From: Candidatus Rokuibacteriota bacterium | Lineage (GTDB): Bacteria > Methylomirabilota > Methylomirabilia > Rokubacteriales > CSP1-6 | Length of the DNA: 52,798 bases | Reading direction: 5' to 3' | Assembly (NCBI GenBank): GCA_016200085.1 | Contig: JACQFL010000025.1 | Span: forward strand, 1 to 52,798 | Shown here: positions 23,373 through 31,791 of the stretch, one piece after another | Layout: each line of letters opens with the position of its first letter | Numbering within the stretch: position 1 is the first letter of the stretch | The notes under the pieces: generated by a model | The model's database searches: none | Told to the model about the DNA's origin: nothing | What the model saw: only the letters and a program-made list of their open reading frames with translations | Position numbers and translations under genes: made by a program

Positions 23373-26134
23373 GGCAGCCGGGCGACCTCGGGCTGCGCCG
23401 GCGCCTCGCCGGCCGCCTGTACCCCATGACCATCACCATCGGCGTGATCATCGCTCTCGGCCTGCCGCTGACGCACTGGACGCTCCAGACCCGCGCGCTC
23501 ACCGAGACGGCGCAGGCCTACGCCCGTCACGTCGCCGCGCGCCGCAGCGAGACGGGGGCCGCCGACGCCGCCGGGCTCGGCAGGCTGCTGCCGGGCACGG
23601 GCGTCACGCGGGTGAGCGTGGCCGACGCGGGCGGTCGCCTCCTGGCGCGCTGGGACGACGCCTCCGCGGCACGGGCCTCGTGGTGGCGATCCGGCGAGGC
23701 CCTCGGCGTCGCGCCGCTGCCCTCCGGGGGACACGTGGAGGTCACGCTCGCGCGGGGCCCGCTCGTCGGCGTCACGCTGCTGCTCCTCGCCGTCGGCCTC
23801 ACCGCCGGCATCGGCCTCGCGCTCCTCGTCTATCGCGTGCCGCTCGGAGCGGTGGGCGGCATGGAGCGCCGCATCGAGGACCTCATCGCCGCCGCGGAGC
23901 AGTCGAACCTCGAGCTCGAGCGTCGCGCCACCGAGCACCAGAGCTTCCTCGAGGCCAACCTGCTCCTCGCCTCCACGCTCGACCTCGAAGAGGTGCTCGG
24001 CCGGCTCACCGAGATGACCCGGTCGCGCCTCGACGTCGATGTGGTCCGGCTCTGGTTCCGCGAGGCGCATTCCGGGGCCCTCGTGCTCCAGTCCCAGGCC
24101 GGCGAGAGCTGGAGCGAGGAGGCGCAGCATCAGCGCCTGGCGCCCGGCGAGGGGCTCACGGGCTGGGTGCTGAGCGAGCGCTTCCCGCTCGCCCTCGACG
24201 ACGCCCAGACCGATCCTCGCCTGAAGAACCGCGCCTGGTTCACCGCCGAGGGCATCCAGTCCTTCCTCGGCGTGCCGCTGCTGGTGAACGAGACCGCGGT
24301 CGGCATCCTCACCTGCCTCAGCCGGACCCGGCGCACGTGGGGGACCGACGAGGTGAGCCTGGCCCAGGCCCTGGCCGCGCTGGCTGCCCTGGCCGTGCGC
24401 AACGCCCAGTACCACAGCGCCTCCGTGCGCCGGAGCGAGGAGCTCGCGGCGCTGCTGCGGGCCACGCGCAGCGTGATGGAGGGGCTCGACCTGAGGGTGA
24501 TCCTCGAGCGGATCGTGGACGAGGCGGCGCAGATCGCCGACACGCCGCACGTCATGCTCCTGCTCGCGGACCCCGAGGCCCCGGTGCTGCGCATCGGCGC
24601 CGTCGCCGGGGATCCCGTGCCCCCGCGCTTCACGGCGTCCACCACGGGCACGCTGCCCGGGCTGGTGGCCACCACCGGCCGGCCGCTCCACGTCGCCGAC
24701 GTGCGGCGCGATCCCCGCAACCCCCTCGCCGAGCGCGACCGGCGCCTCGGGGTGGTGAGCTACCTCGGGCTGCCCGTGCGGATCCGCGATCGCGTGCTCG
24801 GCGTGCTGACCTTCCGCAGCGTGCGGCCGCGCGAGTACAGCCCGGACGAGCTCGGGTACCTCGCGTCGTTCGCCAACCAGGCCGCCATCGCCATCGAGAA
24901 CGCGCGGCTGTTCGAGGAGACGCAGCGCAACCTCCGGCAGACGCGTGCGCTGCTGGCGGTGGCCCAGTCGGCGACGGCCACGGTCGACGCCACCGAGATC
25001 ATCCGCTGCGTCGCCGACGAGGCGCGTCGCCTCCTCGGCGCCGACGCCGCGGTCTTCTACACCTTCGACGAGGCGACGGGCGAGATCGTCCCGCGCGCGA
25101 ACCCGGAGCTCCCCCCCGCGATCGCGGTCGTCGACGAGCCCTGCACGCTCGGCGACGTGCCCGCCACCGTGGCCGAGGCGATGCTCACCGGACACGCCGT
25201 CTTCGGGCTCGAGCCCGCCGCCGGCCCCGCCCCCGCGCGCGCCGTGCTGGCCGGCCCCGTCCGGATGAAGGACCAGCTCTTCGGGAGCCTGGCCGTCTAC
25301 TGGTGGCGCGCGCCCCACGAGAGCGCGGGCAGCGAGCTGGCCGTGCTGGAGGCGCTGGCCGGCGAGGCCGCGCTCGTCCTCGACAACGCGCGGCTCGTGT
25401 CGGCGACCCAGAAGCAGGCCGTCGAGCTCAGGGAGAAGAACACCGAGCTCGACAGCTTCGCCTACGTCGTCTCGCACGACCTCAAGGCGCCGCTGGTCAC
25501 CATCCACGGCATGTCCTCGCTCGTCCTCGAGGACGCCGGTCCCTCGCTGTCCACCGACACACGCCACTACCTGGAGCGCATCCAGGCCAACGTGCGCCAG
25601 ATGGAGCGGCTGATCGTGGACCTCCTGGCCGTCTCGCGCATCGGCCGCGAGGCCCGCGCGCCCGAGCCGCTCGTGCTGGGCGAGGTCGTGGAGGACGTGC
25701 TGCTGCGGCTGGCCGAGCCCATCCGCCAGGCCCGGGTCCGGATCGTCCGCGCCGATCTCGGCGCCATCGTCACCGCCGTGCGCACGCAGATGGAGCAGGT
25801 CATCGCCAACCTCGTGGGCAACGCCATCAAGTACATGGGCGACCAGCCCGCCCCCACGGTCACGATCGGCTGCGCCGACCGCGACGACGGCGTCGAGTGC
25901 TGGGTACAGGACAACGGCGTCGGCATCGATCCCGCCTACCACGGCAAGGTCTTCGAGTTCTTCCAGCGACTGAAAGATCTCGACGTCGAGGGATCCGGGC
26001 TCGGGCTGCCCATCGTCCGCAAGATCGTGGAGGGCGCCGGCGGCCGGGTCTGGGTCGAGTCGGCCCGGGGCCAGGGCTCCACCTTCCGCTTCACCTGGCC
26101 GAACACCATCCACAGGGACCTCGTACGCCAATGA
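23369..26134 (+). CDS. Membrane multi-GAF sensor histidine kinase
   Basis: A 921-residue kinase. Two membrane spans (about 20-37 and 131-155) enclose a short ~90-residue periplasmic region. Three GAF domains follow, roughly at 200-345 (SFLGVPLLVNETAVGIL), 360-510 (SYLGLPVRIRDRVLGVLTF) and 520-660. The HisKA segment has the phospho-acceptor His703 in FAYVVSHDLKAPLV. The ATPase domain has IANLVGNAIKYM (N box), DNGVGID (G1), FEFFQRL (F) and GSGLGLPIV (G2). The HisKA type resembles bacteriophytochrome and PAS/GAF kinases with partner Rcp1 receivers, and one is encoded upstream with an ATGA overlap. GAF residues for a bilin (conserved Cys) are not evident. The signal is unknown. Confidence 0.93.
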   Translation: MRQPGDLGLRRRLAGRLYPMTITIGVIIALGLPLTHWTLQTRALTETAQAYARHVAARRSETGAADAAGLGRLLPGTGVTRVSVADAGGRLLARWDDASAARASWWRSGEALGVAPLPSGGHVEVTLARGPLVGVTLLLLAVGLTAGIGLALLVYRVPLGAVGGMERRIEDLIAAAEQSNLELERRATEHQSFLEANLLLASTLDLEEVLGRLTEMTRSRLDVDVVRLWFREAHSGALVLQSQAGESWSEEAQHQRLAPGEGLTGWVLSERFPLALDDAQTDPRLKNRAWFTAEGIQSFLGVPLLVNETAVGILTCLSRTRRTWGTDEVSLAQALAALAALAVRNAQYHSASVRRSEELAALLRATRSVMEGLDLRVILERIVDEAAQIADTPHVMLLLADPEAPVLRIGAVAGDPVPPRFTASTTGTLPGLVATTGRPLHVADVRRDPRNPLAERDRRLGVVSYLGLPVRIRDRVLGVLTFRSVRPREYSPDELGYLASFANQAAIAIENARLFEETQRNLRQTRALLAVAQSATATVDATEIIRCVADEARRLLGADAAVFYTFDEATGEIVPRANPELPPAIAVVDEPCTLGDVPATVAEAMLTGHAVFGLEPAAGPAPARAVLAGPVRMKDQLFGSLAVYWWRAPHESAGSELAVLEALAGEAALVLDNARLVSATQKQAVELREKNTELDSFAYVVSHDLKAPLVTIHGMSSLVLEDAGPSLSTDTRHYLERIQANVRQMERLIVDLLAVSRIGREARAPEPLVLGEVVEDVLLRLAEPIRQARVRIVRADLGAIVTAVRTQMEQVIANLVGNAIKYMGDQPAPTVTIGCADRDDGVECWVQDNGVGIDPAYHGKVFEFFQRLKDLDVEGSGLGLPIVRKIVEGAGGRVWVESARGQGSTFRFTWPNTIHRDLVRQ

Positions 26135-28263
26135 CCGAACGAGACGCGGAGACCCAGAGCGCCGGCTACGTGCGGGTGCTGCTGGTCGAGGACGACGCCG
26201 ACCAGGCCGAGCTGGTGCGCCGCTCGCTCGAGCGGCAGCACCTGCCGTTCGACGTCAGCGTCGCCCGGAACGGCGCCGCCTGCCTGGAGACGCTCGAGCG
26301 GGAGAGCGTCGCGGTCGTGCTGCTCGATTACAGCCTGCCCGGCATGACGGGCCTCGAGGTGCTCGAGGAGATCCGCCGGCGCGGGCTCACCGTGGCCGTC
26401 GTCATGGTCACCGGCCAGGGCGACGAGCGCGTGGCCGTGCAGGCCATGAAGGCGGGCGCCGCCGACTACGTCGTCAAGACGTGGGGGTACCTGACCACCC
26501 TGCCGAGCGTCCTCGATCGGGTCCTGCGCCAGCACGCCCTGACCACCGAGAACGCTTGGCTCCTCGACGAGGTGCAGCGGCGGCTGCGCGAGACGGAGGG
26601 CCTGCTCGCCGTGAGCCAGGGGCTGGCGAGCCTCGATCCCATCGAGATCGCGCGGCGCGCCGCGCGCGAGGTCGCGCTGCTCTTCGGCGCCGACAGCGCC
26701 ATCGTCTTCCGCGCCGACACCGGCGCGGCGCAGTCCCGCGCGGTCGCCGAGTACCACGTGCCGCAGGCGCTCGAGACGTTCGGAGCCCGCATGCCGTTCG
26801 CGGAGTCCTCCTTCGTGATCGCGGGCCCGGACCTGCTGCGCCCGGCGGCCAGCGATCGCATGGCGGGCCAGGACCACCAGGCCATCCAGGCGCTTCCCGA
26901 GCGGCCGCGCGGCTTCCTCTACGCGCCGGTGATGCTGCACGACGAGCTGCTCGGCGGGGTGCTCGCCTGCTGGTGGACCGAGCGGCGCGCCTTCACGGAC
27001 GCCGAGCTCCGTCTGGCGGCGGGCGTCGCCAGCCAGGTGGCCCTCGCCATGGAGAACGCGCGCCTGTACGAGCAGTCGCAGCGCGCCGTCGCCGAGCTCA
27101 ACGCCGCCCAGCAGCAGCTGGTGCGCGGCGCCACCCTGCGCGCGCTCGGCGAGCTCACCTCGGGCGCCTCGCATCACCTGAACAACCTGCTCGCCGTCGT
27201 GCTCGGCCACGTCGGGCTGCTCAAGATGACGCGCCCCGCCGACACGCTCCAGCGGCCCCTCGATCTCATCGCGCGCGCGGCCACCGACGCCGCGGAGGTG
27301 GTGCGCCGGATGCAACGCTTCGCGCGGGTCGAGAGCATCGACGACCGGCAGCCCGTGGACCTGAACCAGCTCGCCACCGAGGTGCTCGAGATGACACGCC
27401 CGCGGTGGCGTGACGAGTTCCAGGCCAAGGGCCTGACCATCGAGGCGCGCCTCGAGCCCGAGCCCCTGCCGTCCGCGATGGGCAATGCGGCGGCGCTGCG
27501 CGAGGTGCTCACCAACCTCGTGCTCAACGCCATCGATGCCATGCCCCGCGGGGGCAGCCTGGTGATCCGCACCTCGCACAGCGAGGGCTGGGTGCGCGTG
27601 GCCGTGAGCGACACCGGCGTGGGGATGTCGAACGAGGTCCGCGAGCGCGCCCTCGAGCCCTTCTTCACCACCAAGGGCCCCCGCAGCACCGGTCTCGGCC
27701 TGTCGGTCAACTACGGCATCGTCAAGCAGCACGGCGGCGAGCTTCACATCGAGACGACGCAGGGCCGGGGCACCACCATGACCGTGCGCCTGCCCGTGGT
27801 GCCCATCGCCCCGCGCGCGAAGACGGCGCCCGAGCCGCGCGTGCGCATCGCGGCCCTGCCGGACGAGCCCGTGCCGCCCGCGCGCATCCTCGTGATCGAG
27901 GAGGAGAACGACGTGCGCGGCCTGCTCGCCAGCATGCTGACCGTGCAGGGCCACAAGGTCATCCAGGCCGCAGGGCCGCGCGACGGCCTCGACCTGCTGG
28001 AATCGGGCGAGCCGGTCGACGTCGTCCTCACGGATCTCGGGATGGCGGAGATGACCGGGCTCGACGTGGCGCGGGCGATCAAACGCCGGTGGCCCTCGCT
28101 GCCCGTGGCGCTGGTGACGGGCTGGGGCGAGCAGCTCGAGCTGTCGCCGGACGACCGCGAGATGATCGCGGACCTGCTCTACAAGCCCGTCTCGCTCGAC
28201 GCCCTGCGCGCGCTCGTCAGCACCTGCACCGCCACCCGCGGCCGCCACGGCCTCTCGAACTGA
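26131..28263 (+). CDS. Hybrid receiver-GAF-histidine kinase-receiver protein
   Basis: A 710-residue soluble hybrid. The N-terminal receiver (about 13-135) has VLLVEDDADQAEL, phospho-acceptor Asp66 (VVLLDYSLPGMTG) and Lys116. A GAF domain spans about 150-315. The kinase core has phospho-acceptor His348 in SGASHHLNNLL, VLTNLVLNAIDAM, SDTGVGM, LEPFFTTK and STGLGLSVNYGIVKQ. A C-terminal receiver has Asp635 (VVLTDLGMAEMTG) and Lys in LLYKPVS. The kinase type (HHLNNLLAVVLGH) is that of NtrB/HWE-like soluble kinases, different from the upstream kinase. It is coupled by ATGA to the upstream kinase, so a phosphorelay kinase-receiver-kinase-receiver is plausible. No DNA-binding domain occurs in the operon. 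Confidence 0.92.
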   Translation: MTERDAETQSAGYVRVLLVEDDADQAELVRRSLERQHLPFDVSVARNGAACLETLERESVAVVLLDYSLPGMTGLEVLEEIRRRGLTVAVVMVTGQGDERVAVQAMKAGAADYVVKTWGYLTTLPSVLDRVLRQHALTTENAWLLDEVQRRLRETEGLLAVSQGLASLDPIEIARRAAREVALLFGADSAIVFRADTGAAQSRAVAEYHVPQALETFGARMPFAESSFVIAGPDLLRPAASDRMAGQDHQAIQALPERPRGFLYAPVMLHDELLGGVLACWWTERRAFTDAELRLAAGVASQVALAMENARLYEQSQRAVAELNAAQQQLVRGATLRALGELTSGASHHLNNLLAVVLGHVGLLKMTRPADTLQRPLDLIARAATDAAEVVRRMQRFARVESIDDRQPVDLNQLATEVLEMTRPRWRDEFQAKGLTIEARLEPEPLPSAMGNAAALREVLTNLVLNAIDAMPRGGSLVIRTSHSEGWVRVAVSDTGVGMSNEVRERALEPFFTTKGPRSTGLGLSVNYGIVKQHGGELHIETTQGRGTTMTVRLPVVPIAPRAKTAPEPRVRIAALPDEPVPPARILVIEEENDVRGLLASMLTVQGHKVIQAAGPRDGLDLLESGEPVDVVLTDLGMAEMTGLDVARAIKRRWPSLPVALVTGWGEQLELSPDDREMIADLLYKPVSLDALRALVSTCTATRGRHGLSN

Positions 28264-28332
28264 CCCCGCGGCCCGCGTAGCACCCCGACCACACCAGACC
28301 GTTCCCCCATCCCGCACGACCCCGCGGCCCTC

Positions 28333-28357
28333 GAGCGCCGGCTTGGCCGGCGCAATC
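28333..28357. repeat. GC palindrome, second copy of the 3951-type repeat
   Basis: GCGCCGGC / GCCGGCGC around TTG, preceded by GAG and followed by CAATC, matches 3951-3975 with one mismatch in the loop. It lies between the hybrid kinase stop and the barrel-gene remnant read from the other strand, so it could serve as a bidirectional stop signal. Confidence 0.55.
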
Positions 28358-28440
28358 CGTCCTCTACAGGCAAGGAGTCTATCGCGGAGGCGGTGGGGGG
28401 CCATCGGGGGGAGCGGCGTATCGCTCCCCCCGATCTCGAA

Positions 28441-28686
28441 TCAGAACTTGAGCTTGACGCCGTAGAGCAGGTCGAATCCCGAGAGCTCGCTGGCGGAGCG
28501 CGGCTTGCCGCCGAGCCCGATGTCACCGCCGTGGGTGAAGCGGTACTCCCCGAAGAACGTCGCGCTGGGGTCGAGCCGCCACGCCATGCCCAGACCCCCG
28601 CGCACCCCCAGGGTCAGGCCCGGCGCCGCGATCGGGGTCGTGCTCCCGGCGGCGTCGCCGGGCTGGGTGACGAAGATCGAGGGCCC
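28441..28686 (-). pseudogene. C-terminal remnant of an outer-membrane beta-barrel protein
   Basis: Read leftwards, 81 codons encode alternating strands typical of an OmpA/OmpW-like barrel end: LTLGVRGGLGMAWRLD, ATFFGEYRFTHGGDIG and FDLLYGVKLKF with a terminal Phe, the BAM recognition residue. There is no start codon or signal peptide. The frame is closed upstream by the TGA of the 3-hydroxyacyl-CoA dehydrogenase, which lies in the same frame directly before it. The 5' part of a barrel gene seems to have been replaced by the dehydrogenase gene. Function is unlikely unless the stop is read through. Confidence 0.6.
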
Positions 28687-29550
28687 TCAGCGCGCTTCCG
28701 GGGCGTAGGTGTAGAAGCCCCGGCCGGCCTTGCGACCCAGGTGCCCGGCCATGACCATGCGCTTGAGCAGGGGGGGCGGCGCGTAGCGCGGCTCGCGAAA
28801 CTCCTCGAACATCACCTCGGCCACGTACATCGCCGTGTCGAGGCCGACGAGGTCGAGCAGCGTGAACGGCCCCATGGGATAGCCGCAGCCGAGCTTCATG
28901 GCCTGGTCGATGTCCTCCAGCGAGGCCAGCCCGCCTTCGTACACGCGGATGGCGTCGAGCAGGTACGGCACGAGCAGGCGGTTGACGATGAACGCCGTCG
29001 AGTCCTTGGCCTGCACCGGCACCTTGCCGACGGCGCGCGCCCACTCGCTGGCCGCCTTCACGGTGGCGTCGTCGGTGAGGATGGTGCGCACGATCTCGAC
29101 GAGCTTCATGAGCGGCACGGGATTGAAGAAGTGCGTGCCGATCACCAGGGCCGGGCGCCCGGTCGCCGCCGCCATCGCGGTGACGTTGCACGACGAGGTG
29201 TTCGAGGCGAGGATCGCGTGCGGCGGGCAGATGCGGTCGAGCTTCGCGAACGTCTCGTTCTTGAGCGCCTGGTTCTCCGTCATCGCCTCGACGACGAGAT
29301 CGCAGTCCTTGAGGTCCTCCAGCTGCGTGGTGCCGCCGACGTTCGCCAGCGTCTCGTCCCGGGCACGCCCCTCGAGCTTGCCCCGCGTGACGAGCGCGTC
29401 CAGCCTCTGGCCGAGGCGGGCCAGACCGCGCTCGAGCAGGTCGTCACTCGCCTCCACGACCGTGACTTTGAACCCCGCCTGCGCGGTGACCTGCACGATG
29501 CCCGAGCCCATGAGACCGCACCCGACGACGCCCACCTTCCTGATGGCCAT
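28687..29550 (-). CDS. 3-hydroxybutyryl-CoA dehydrogenase
   Basis: A 287-residue NAD(P)-dependent dehydrogenase of beta-oxidation and butanoate metabolism. The Rossmann motif is VGVVGCGLMGSGIVQVTAQAG, and SNTSSCNVTAMA supplies the active-site Ser/Asn. The catalytic His is in GTHFFNPVPLMKLVEIV, and the C-terminal domain shows DSTAFIVNRLLVPYLLDAIRVYEGG, MKLGCGYPMGPFTLLDLVGLD and GRKAGRGFYTY. This is the canonical Hbd/PaaH pattern, unlike the divergent family member at 13405-14367. The ATG at 29550 has GGAG eight bases upstream. Its TGA is immediately followed, in frame, by a barrel-protein remnant. The neighbouring genes (small exported protein, apt) give no pathway clue. Confidence 0.93.
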   Translation of the reverse strand: MAIRKVGVVGCGLMGSGIVQVTAQAGFKVTVVEASDDLLERGLARLGQRLDALVTRGKLEGRARDETLANVGGTTQLEDLKDCDLVVEAMTENQALKNETFAKLDRICPPHAILASNTSSCNVTAMAAATGRPALVIGTHFFNPVPLMKLVEIVRTILTDDATVKAASEWARAVGKVPVQAKDSTAFIVNRLLVPYLLDAIRVYEGGLASLEDIDQAMKLGCGYPMGPFTLLDLVGLDTAMYVAEVMFEEFREPRYAPPPLLKRMVMAGHLGRKAGRGFYTYAPEAR

Positions 29551-29609
29551 ATGCGTGACTCCGGGGGACCTCGACGGCCCCTGCGAACCTCCTCTGGGGT
29601 GAAGCGAAT

Positions 29610-29924
29610 TCAGCGGGCGCGGCGGCCCGGCAGCGGAAGCGGCTCGTAGTGGAGCGTCCCCGGCGGGCAGGGGTTCTTGACGGTGACGGTGACGTTGCCG
29701 TAGCGGACGCTGCCGTCCTCCTGCACCTCGCCGGCGGGGGGCTTCGGGGGCAGGCCAGCTCGCCGCAGCGACTCGTCGAACGCGGAGACGCGGGATTCGA
29801 TCGGCGCGCTCATGATGTTGAGGAGCAGCAGCGCGGACACGGGGGTCTTGGCCTCTTCCGCCGCCGCCGCGGAGGCGCCGGCGGCCAGCGCGAAGGCTCC
29901 GACGATCGCGATCCACGTTCGCAT
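29610..29924 (-). CDS. Small exported protein of unknown function
   Basis: A 104-residue protein with a clear Sec signal peptide (MRTWIAIVGAFALAAGASAAAAEE; cleavage probably in the alanine run). The mature part is about 80 residues, with one cysteine, a proline-rich middle (LPPKPPAGEVQEDGSVRYGNVTVTVKN) and a CPPGTLHYEPLPLPG end. No domain is recognised. The ATG has GGAGGG five bases upstream. It lies eight bases after apt and 59 bases before the dehydrogenase, so it is probably co-transcribed with apt. It is likely periplasmic. Confidence 0.75.
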   Translation of the reverse strand: MRTWIAIVGAFALAAGASAAAAEEAKTPVSALLLLNIMSAPIESRVSAFDESLRRAGLPPKPPAGEVQEDGSVRYGNVTVTVKNPCPPGTLHYEPLPLPGRRAR

Positions 29925-29932
29925 GGGCCCTC

Positions 29933-30457
29933 CTACTCGTAGGTGATCAGCGCGTGCAGGGGGTATTTCTGGAGCTTCGCCCGGCCGCCCAGGAAGGCCA
30001 GCTCGATCATGAACGCGACCCCGACGACGTGCCCGCCGAGCTGCTCGATGAGCCTGAGCGTGGCCGACATCGTGCCCCCGGTGGCCAGCAGGTCGTCCAC
30101 GGCAAGCACGCGCTGGCCGGGCTTGATCGCGTCCTCGTGGATCGCCAGGGCGTCGCGCCCGTATTCCAGCTCGTACTCGACCTCGACGGTCTTCGCGGGC
30201 AGCTTGCCGAGCTTGCGCACGGGCACGAAGCCCGCGTTGAGCTGGTGGGCGAGCGCGCCGCCGAAGATGAAGCCGCGGGACTCGATCCCGACCACGACCT
30301 CGACTCCCTCCATCTGATACCGCCCGGCCAGACGATCGACCACGTAGCGAAAGGCCGGGCCGTCCTTGAGGAGCGTGGTGATGTCCTTGAAGAGAATCCC
30401 CTCGGTGGGGAAATCCTTGATGTCGCGGATCTTCGACTTGAGCTCGGCGAGCTCCAT
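29933..30457 (-). CDS. apt: Adenine phosphoribosyltransferase
   Basis: A 174-residue purine-salvage enzyme that makes AMP from adenine and PRPP. Signatures: IRDIKDFPTEGILFKDITTLL at the N-terminus, VVGIESRGFIFGGALAHQLNAGFVPVRK (adenine-side loop), and the PRPP motif VLAVDDLLATGGTMSATL. TVEVEYELEYGRDALAIHEDAI is typical of APRT. Length is normal. Start is ATG 30457; an ATG three codons upstream (30466) is possible, and neither has a strong ribosome-binding site. It is the first gene leftwards from the divergent spacer at 30458-30649. Confidence 0.95.
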   Translation of the reverse strand: MELAELKSKIRDIKDFPTEGILFKDITTLLKDGPAFRYVVDRLAGRYQMEGVEVVVGIESRGFIFGGALAHQLNAGFVPVRKLGKLPAKTVEVEYELEYGRDALAIHEDAIKPGQRVLAVDDLLATGGTMSATLRLIEQLGGHVVGVAFMIELAFLGGRAKLQKYPLHALITYE

Positions 30458-30616
30458 GTGGCCCATTCTATCGGCTCGATGCCGCGCCGCACAAGGCGCC
30501 GCGGGCGCGGCCGGATTGGCACCCGCTCCTCGAAGGCGGCTGCCACCCTGGCAACGCGGCTCCCCCCCTCGCGCCGTAACGATCTGTTTTCCCGCGGATC
30601 GGCCCGCGAGAAGCCG

Positions 30617-30631
30617 TGGCACCTCCCTTGC
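30617..30631 (+). promoter_or_regulatory. Possible sigma54 (-24/-12) promoter
   Basis: TGGCAC-CTCCC-TTGC matches the sigma54 consensus in both elements and in spacing. It points at the small gene starting at 30650. The predicted start of transcription (about 30643) would fall just downstream of the gene's AGGAGG, so the mRNA would lack its Shine-Dalgarno. This makes the match suspect. Confidence 0.3.
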
Positions 30632-30649
30632 TCTCAGGAGGCTTCCGCC

Positions 30650-30988
30650 ATGAAGCAGGAAAAGGCGCACCGGCTGATGTGGCTGGCGCTCAAGGAGTTC
30701 GCTCCCGAGTGGACGATCGCGGGCCCCTGCGTCCCCGTGAGCCTGGCGGATCCGGACCACTGGCTCTCGGGAAGCGAGACCTTCGGGTTCGTGCTGCGCC
30801 ATCGGCTGACCGGAGCGACGAGAGTGCTCGGCAAGCGGCGGGGCGGCGATCCCGCGGCGAGCTATCACCGGGGTGTGTCGTCCCTCGTGCTCGAGGCCTA
30901 CGAAGGCGGGAGCACCGATCCGATGCGTCGCTACGCCGGCGAGATCGGCGTCCATACCGTCACGTGCGCGCTGGCGACGGCGGTCTAG
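30650..30988 (+). CDS. Hypothetical protein, 112 residues
   Basis: An ATG at 30650 is preceded by AGGAGG at ideal distance, which supports a real gene. The product MKQEKAHRLMWLALKEFAPEW... is soluble, with the central segments DHWLSGSETFGFVLRHRLTG and YHRGVSSLVLEAYEGGS, and no signal peptide, membrane span or recognised domain. It contains two cysteines (AGPCVPV and TVTCALA). It is a lone plus-strand gene flanked by apt (divergent) and the HAD genes (convergent). Function unknown. Confidence 0.7.
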   Translation: MKQEKAHRLMWLALKEFAPEWTIAGPCVPVSLADPDHWLSGSETFGFVLRHRLTGATRVLGKRRGGDPAASYHRGVSSLVLEAYEGGSTDPMRRYAGEIGVHTVTCALATAV

Positions 30989-31050
30989 ATGCGCTTCCCG
31001 CGGCGCGCGGACGACTTCGGGGCGGGCCGCGGCGCGCTCCGGCGGCCGGT

Positions 31051-31791
31051 TCACCCGACGAGGCCGGCGAGCCGCGCCGAGAGCTCGCCGAGGCCGCTCA
31101 GGACCACGGTCGCGCGCTCCGCCGCCGGCGCGCCCCCGACCGCGAGGTGGGCCGTGAGCATGCCGACCCGCCGCGCGCCCTCGACGTCCGCGTCGGGATT
31201 GTCGCCCACGTGGAGCGTCCGGGACGCCGGCACCCCGAGCGCGCCGAGCGTGGCCATGAAGATCTCGCTCGCCGGCTTGCGCCACCCGACCTCGTCGGAG
31301 TACGAGATCGCGCTGAAGTAGCGCAGCAGCCCGTAGCCGTCCAGCACGCGCCGGAGCACGGCGCCCGGCGTCCGCCCCGTGTTCGATACGATCCCGAGCT
31401 TGAGCCCGCGCTCCGCGAGGCTCTGCACCGCCTCGGCGGCGTGGGGCATGAGCGCCGGCGGGAACGTGAGCAGGGGCATGACGTAACCCTCGACGGCCGC
31501 CTCCAGCTCCGCGGCCTCGAGCCGATCCGAGAGACCCGGCTCCACGCCGTCGAGGATCAGGCGGACCTGAGCGCGCGGCTGCATCTCGCGGTTGGTGCGC
31601 CAGCAGCGCTCCAGCTCCATCCCGCACCGGTCGTAGGCGGCCACGACGGCGGCCCGGGGCCGCGCGCAGCCGGCGCGCGCGAGGACCGCCGCCAGGGCGT
31701 TGACGCGCCGGGCGTGGTTGCGGCGCGTCGCCTCCGGCGTCTCCGCGACCAGCGTCTGCCAGAAATCGAACGTGACGGCGCCGAGCGGCAT
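31051..31791 (-). CDS. HAD-superfamily hydrolase, copy 1 (DFWQT motif)
   Basis: A 246-residue haloacid-dehalogenase-fold protein. Motif I is VTFDFWQTLVAE, motif II is LKLGIVSNTGRTPG, the lysine is in GWRKPASEIF, and motif IV is LHVGDNPDADVEGARRVGM. The helical cap (about 25-115) is of the C1 type. The residue two after the nucleophilic Asp is Trp, whereas phosphatases have Asp there, so a phosphatase mechanism is not assured; dehalogenases (DAYGT) and phosphonatases (DWAGT) also lack it. The ATG overlaps the stop of its sister gene (TGATG). The two sisters have exactly the same length and are probably an old duplication. Confidence 0.88.
   Translation of the reverse strand: MPLGAVTFDFWQTLVAETPEATRRNHARRVNALAAVLARAGCARPRAAVVAAYDRCGMELERCWRTNREMQPRAQVRLILDGVEPGLSDRLEAAELEAAVEGYVMPLLTFPPALMPHAAEAVQSLAERGLKLGIVSNTGRTPGAVLRRVLDGYGLLRYFSAISYSDEVGWRKPASEIFMATLGALGVPASRTLHVGDNPDADVEGARRVGMLTAHLAVGGAPAAERATVVLSGLGELSARLAGLVG

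Noticed and set aside
23680..28263. One 1527-residue protein spanning both kinases
   Set aside because: The upstream two-fifths is a frame shadow of the first kinase gene; the real hybrid kinase starts at the ATGA junction at 26131.
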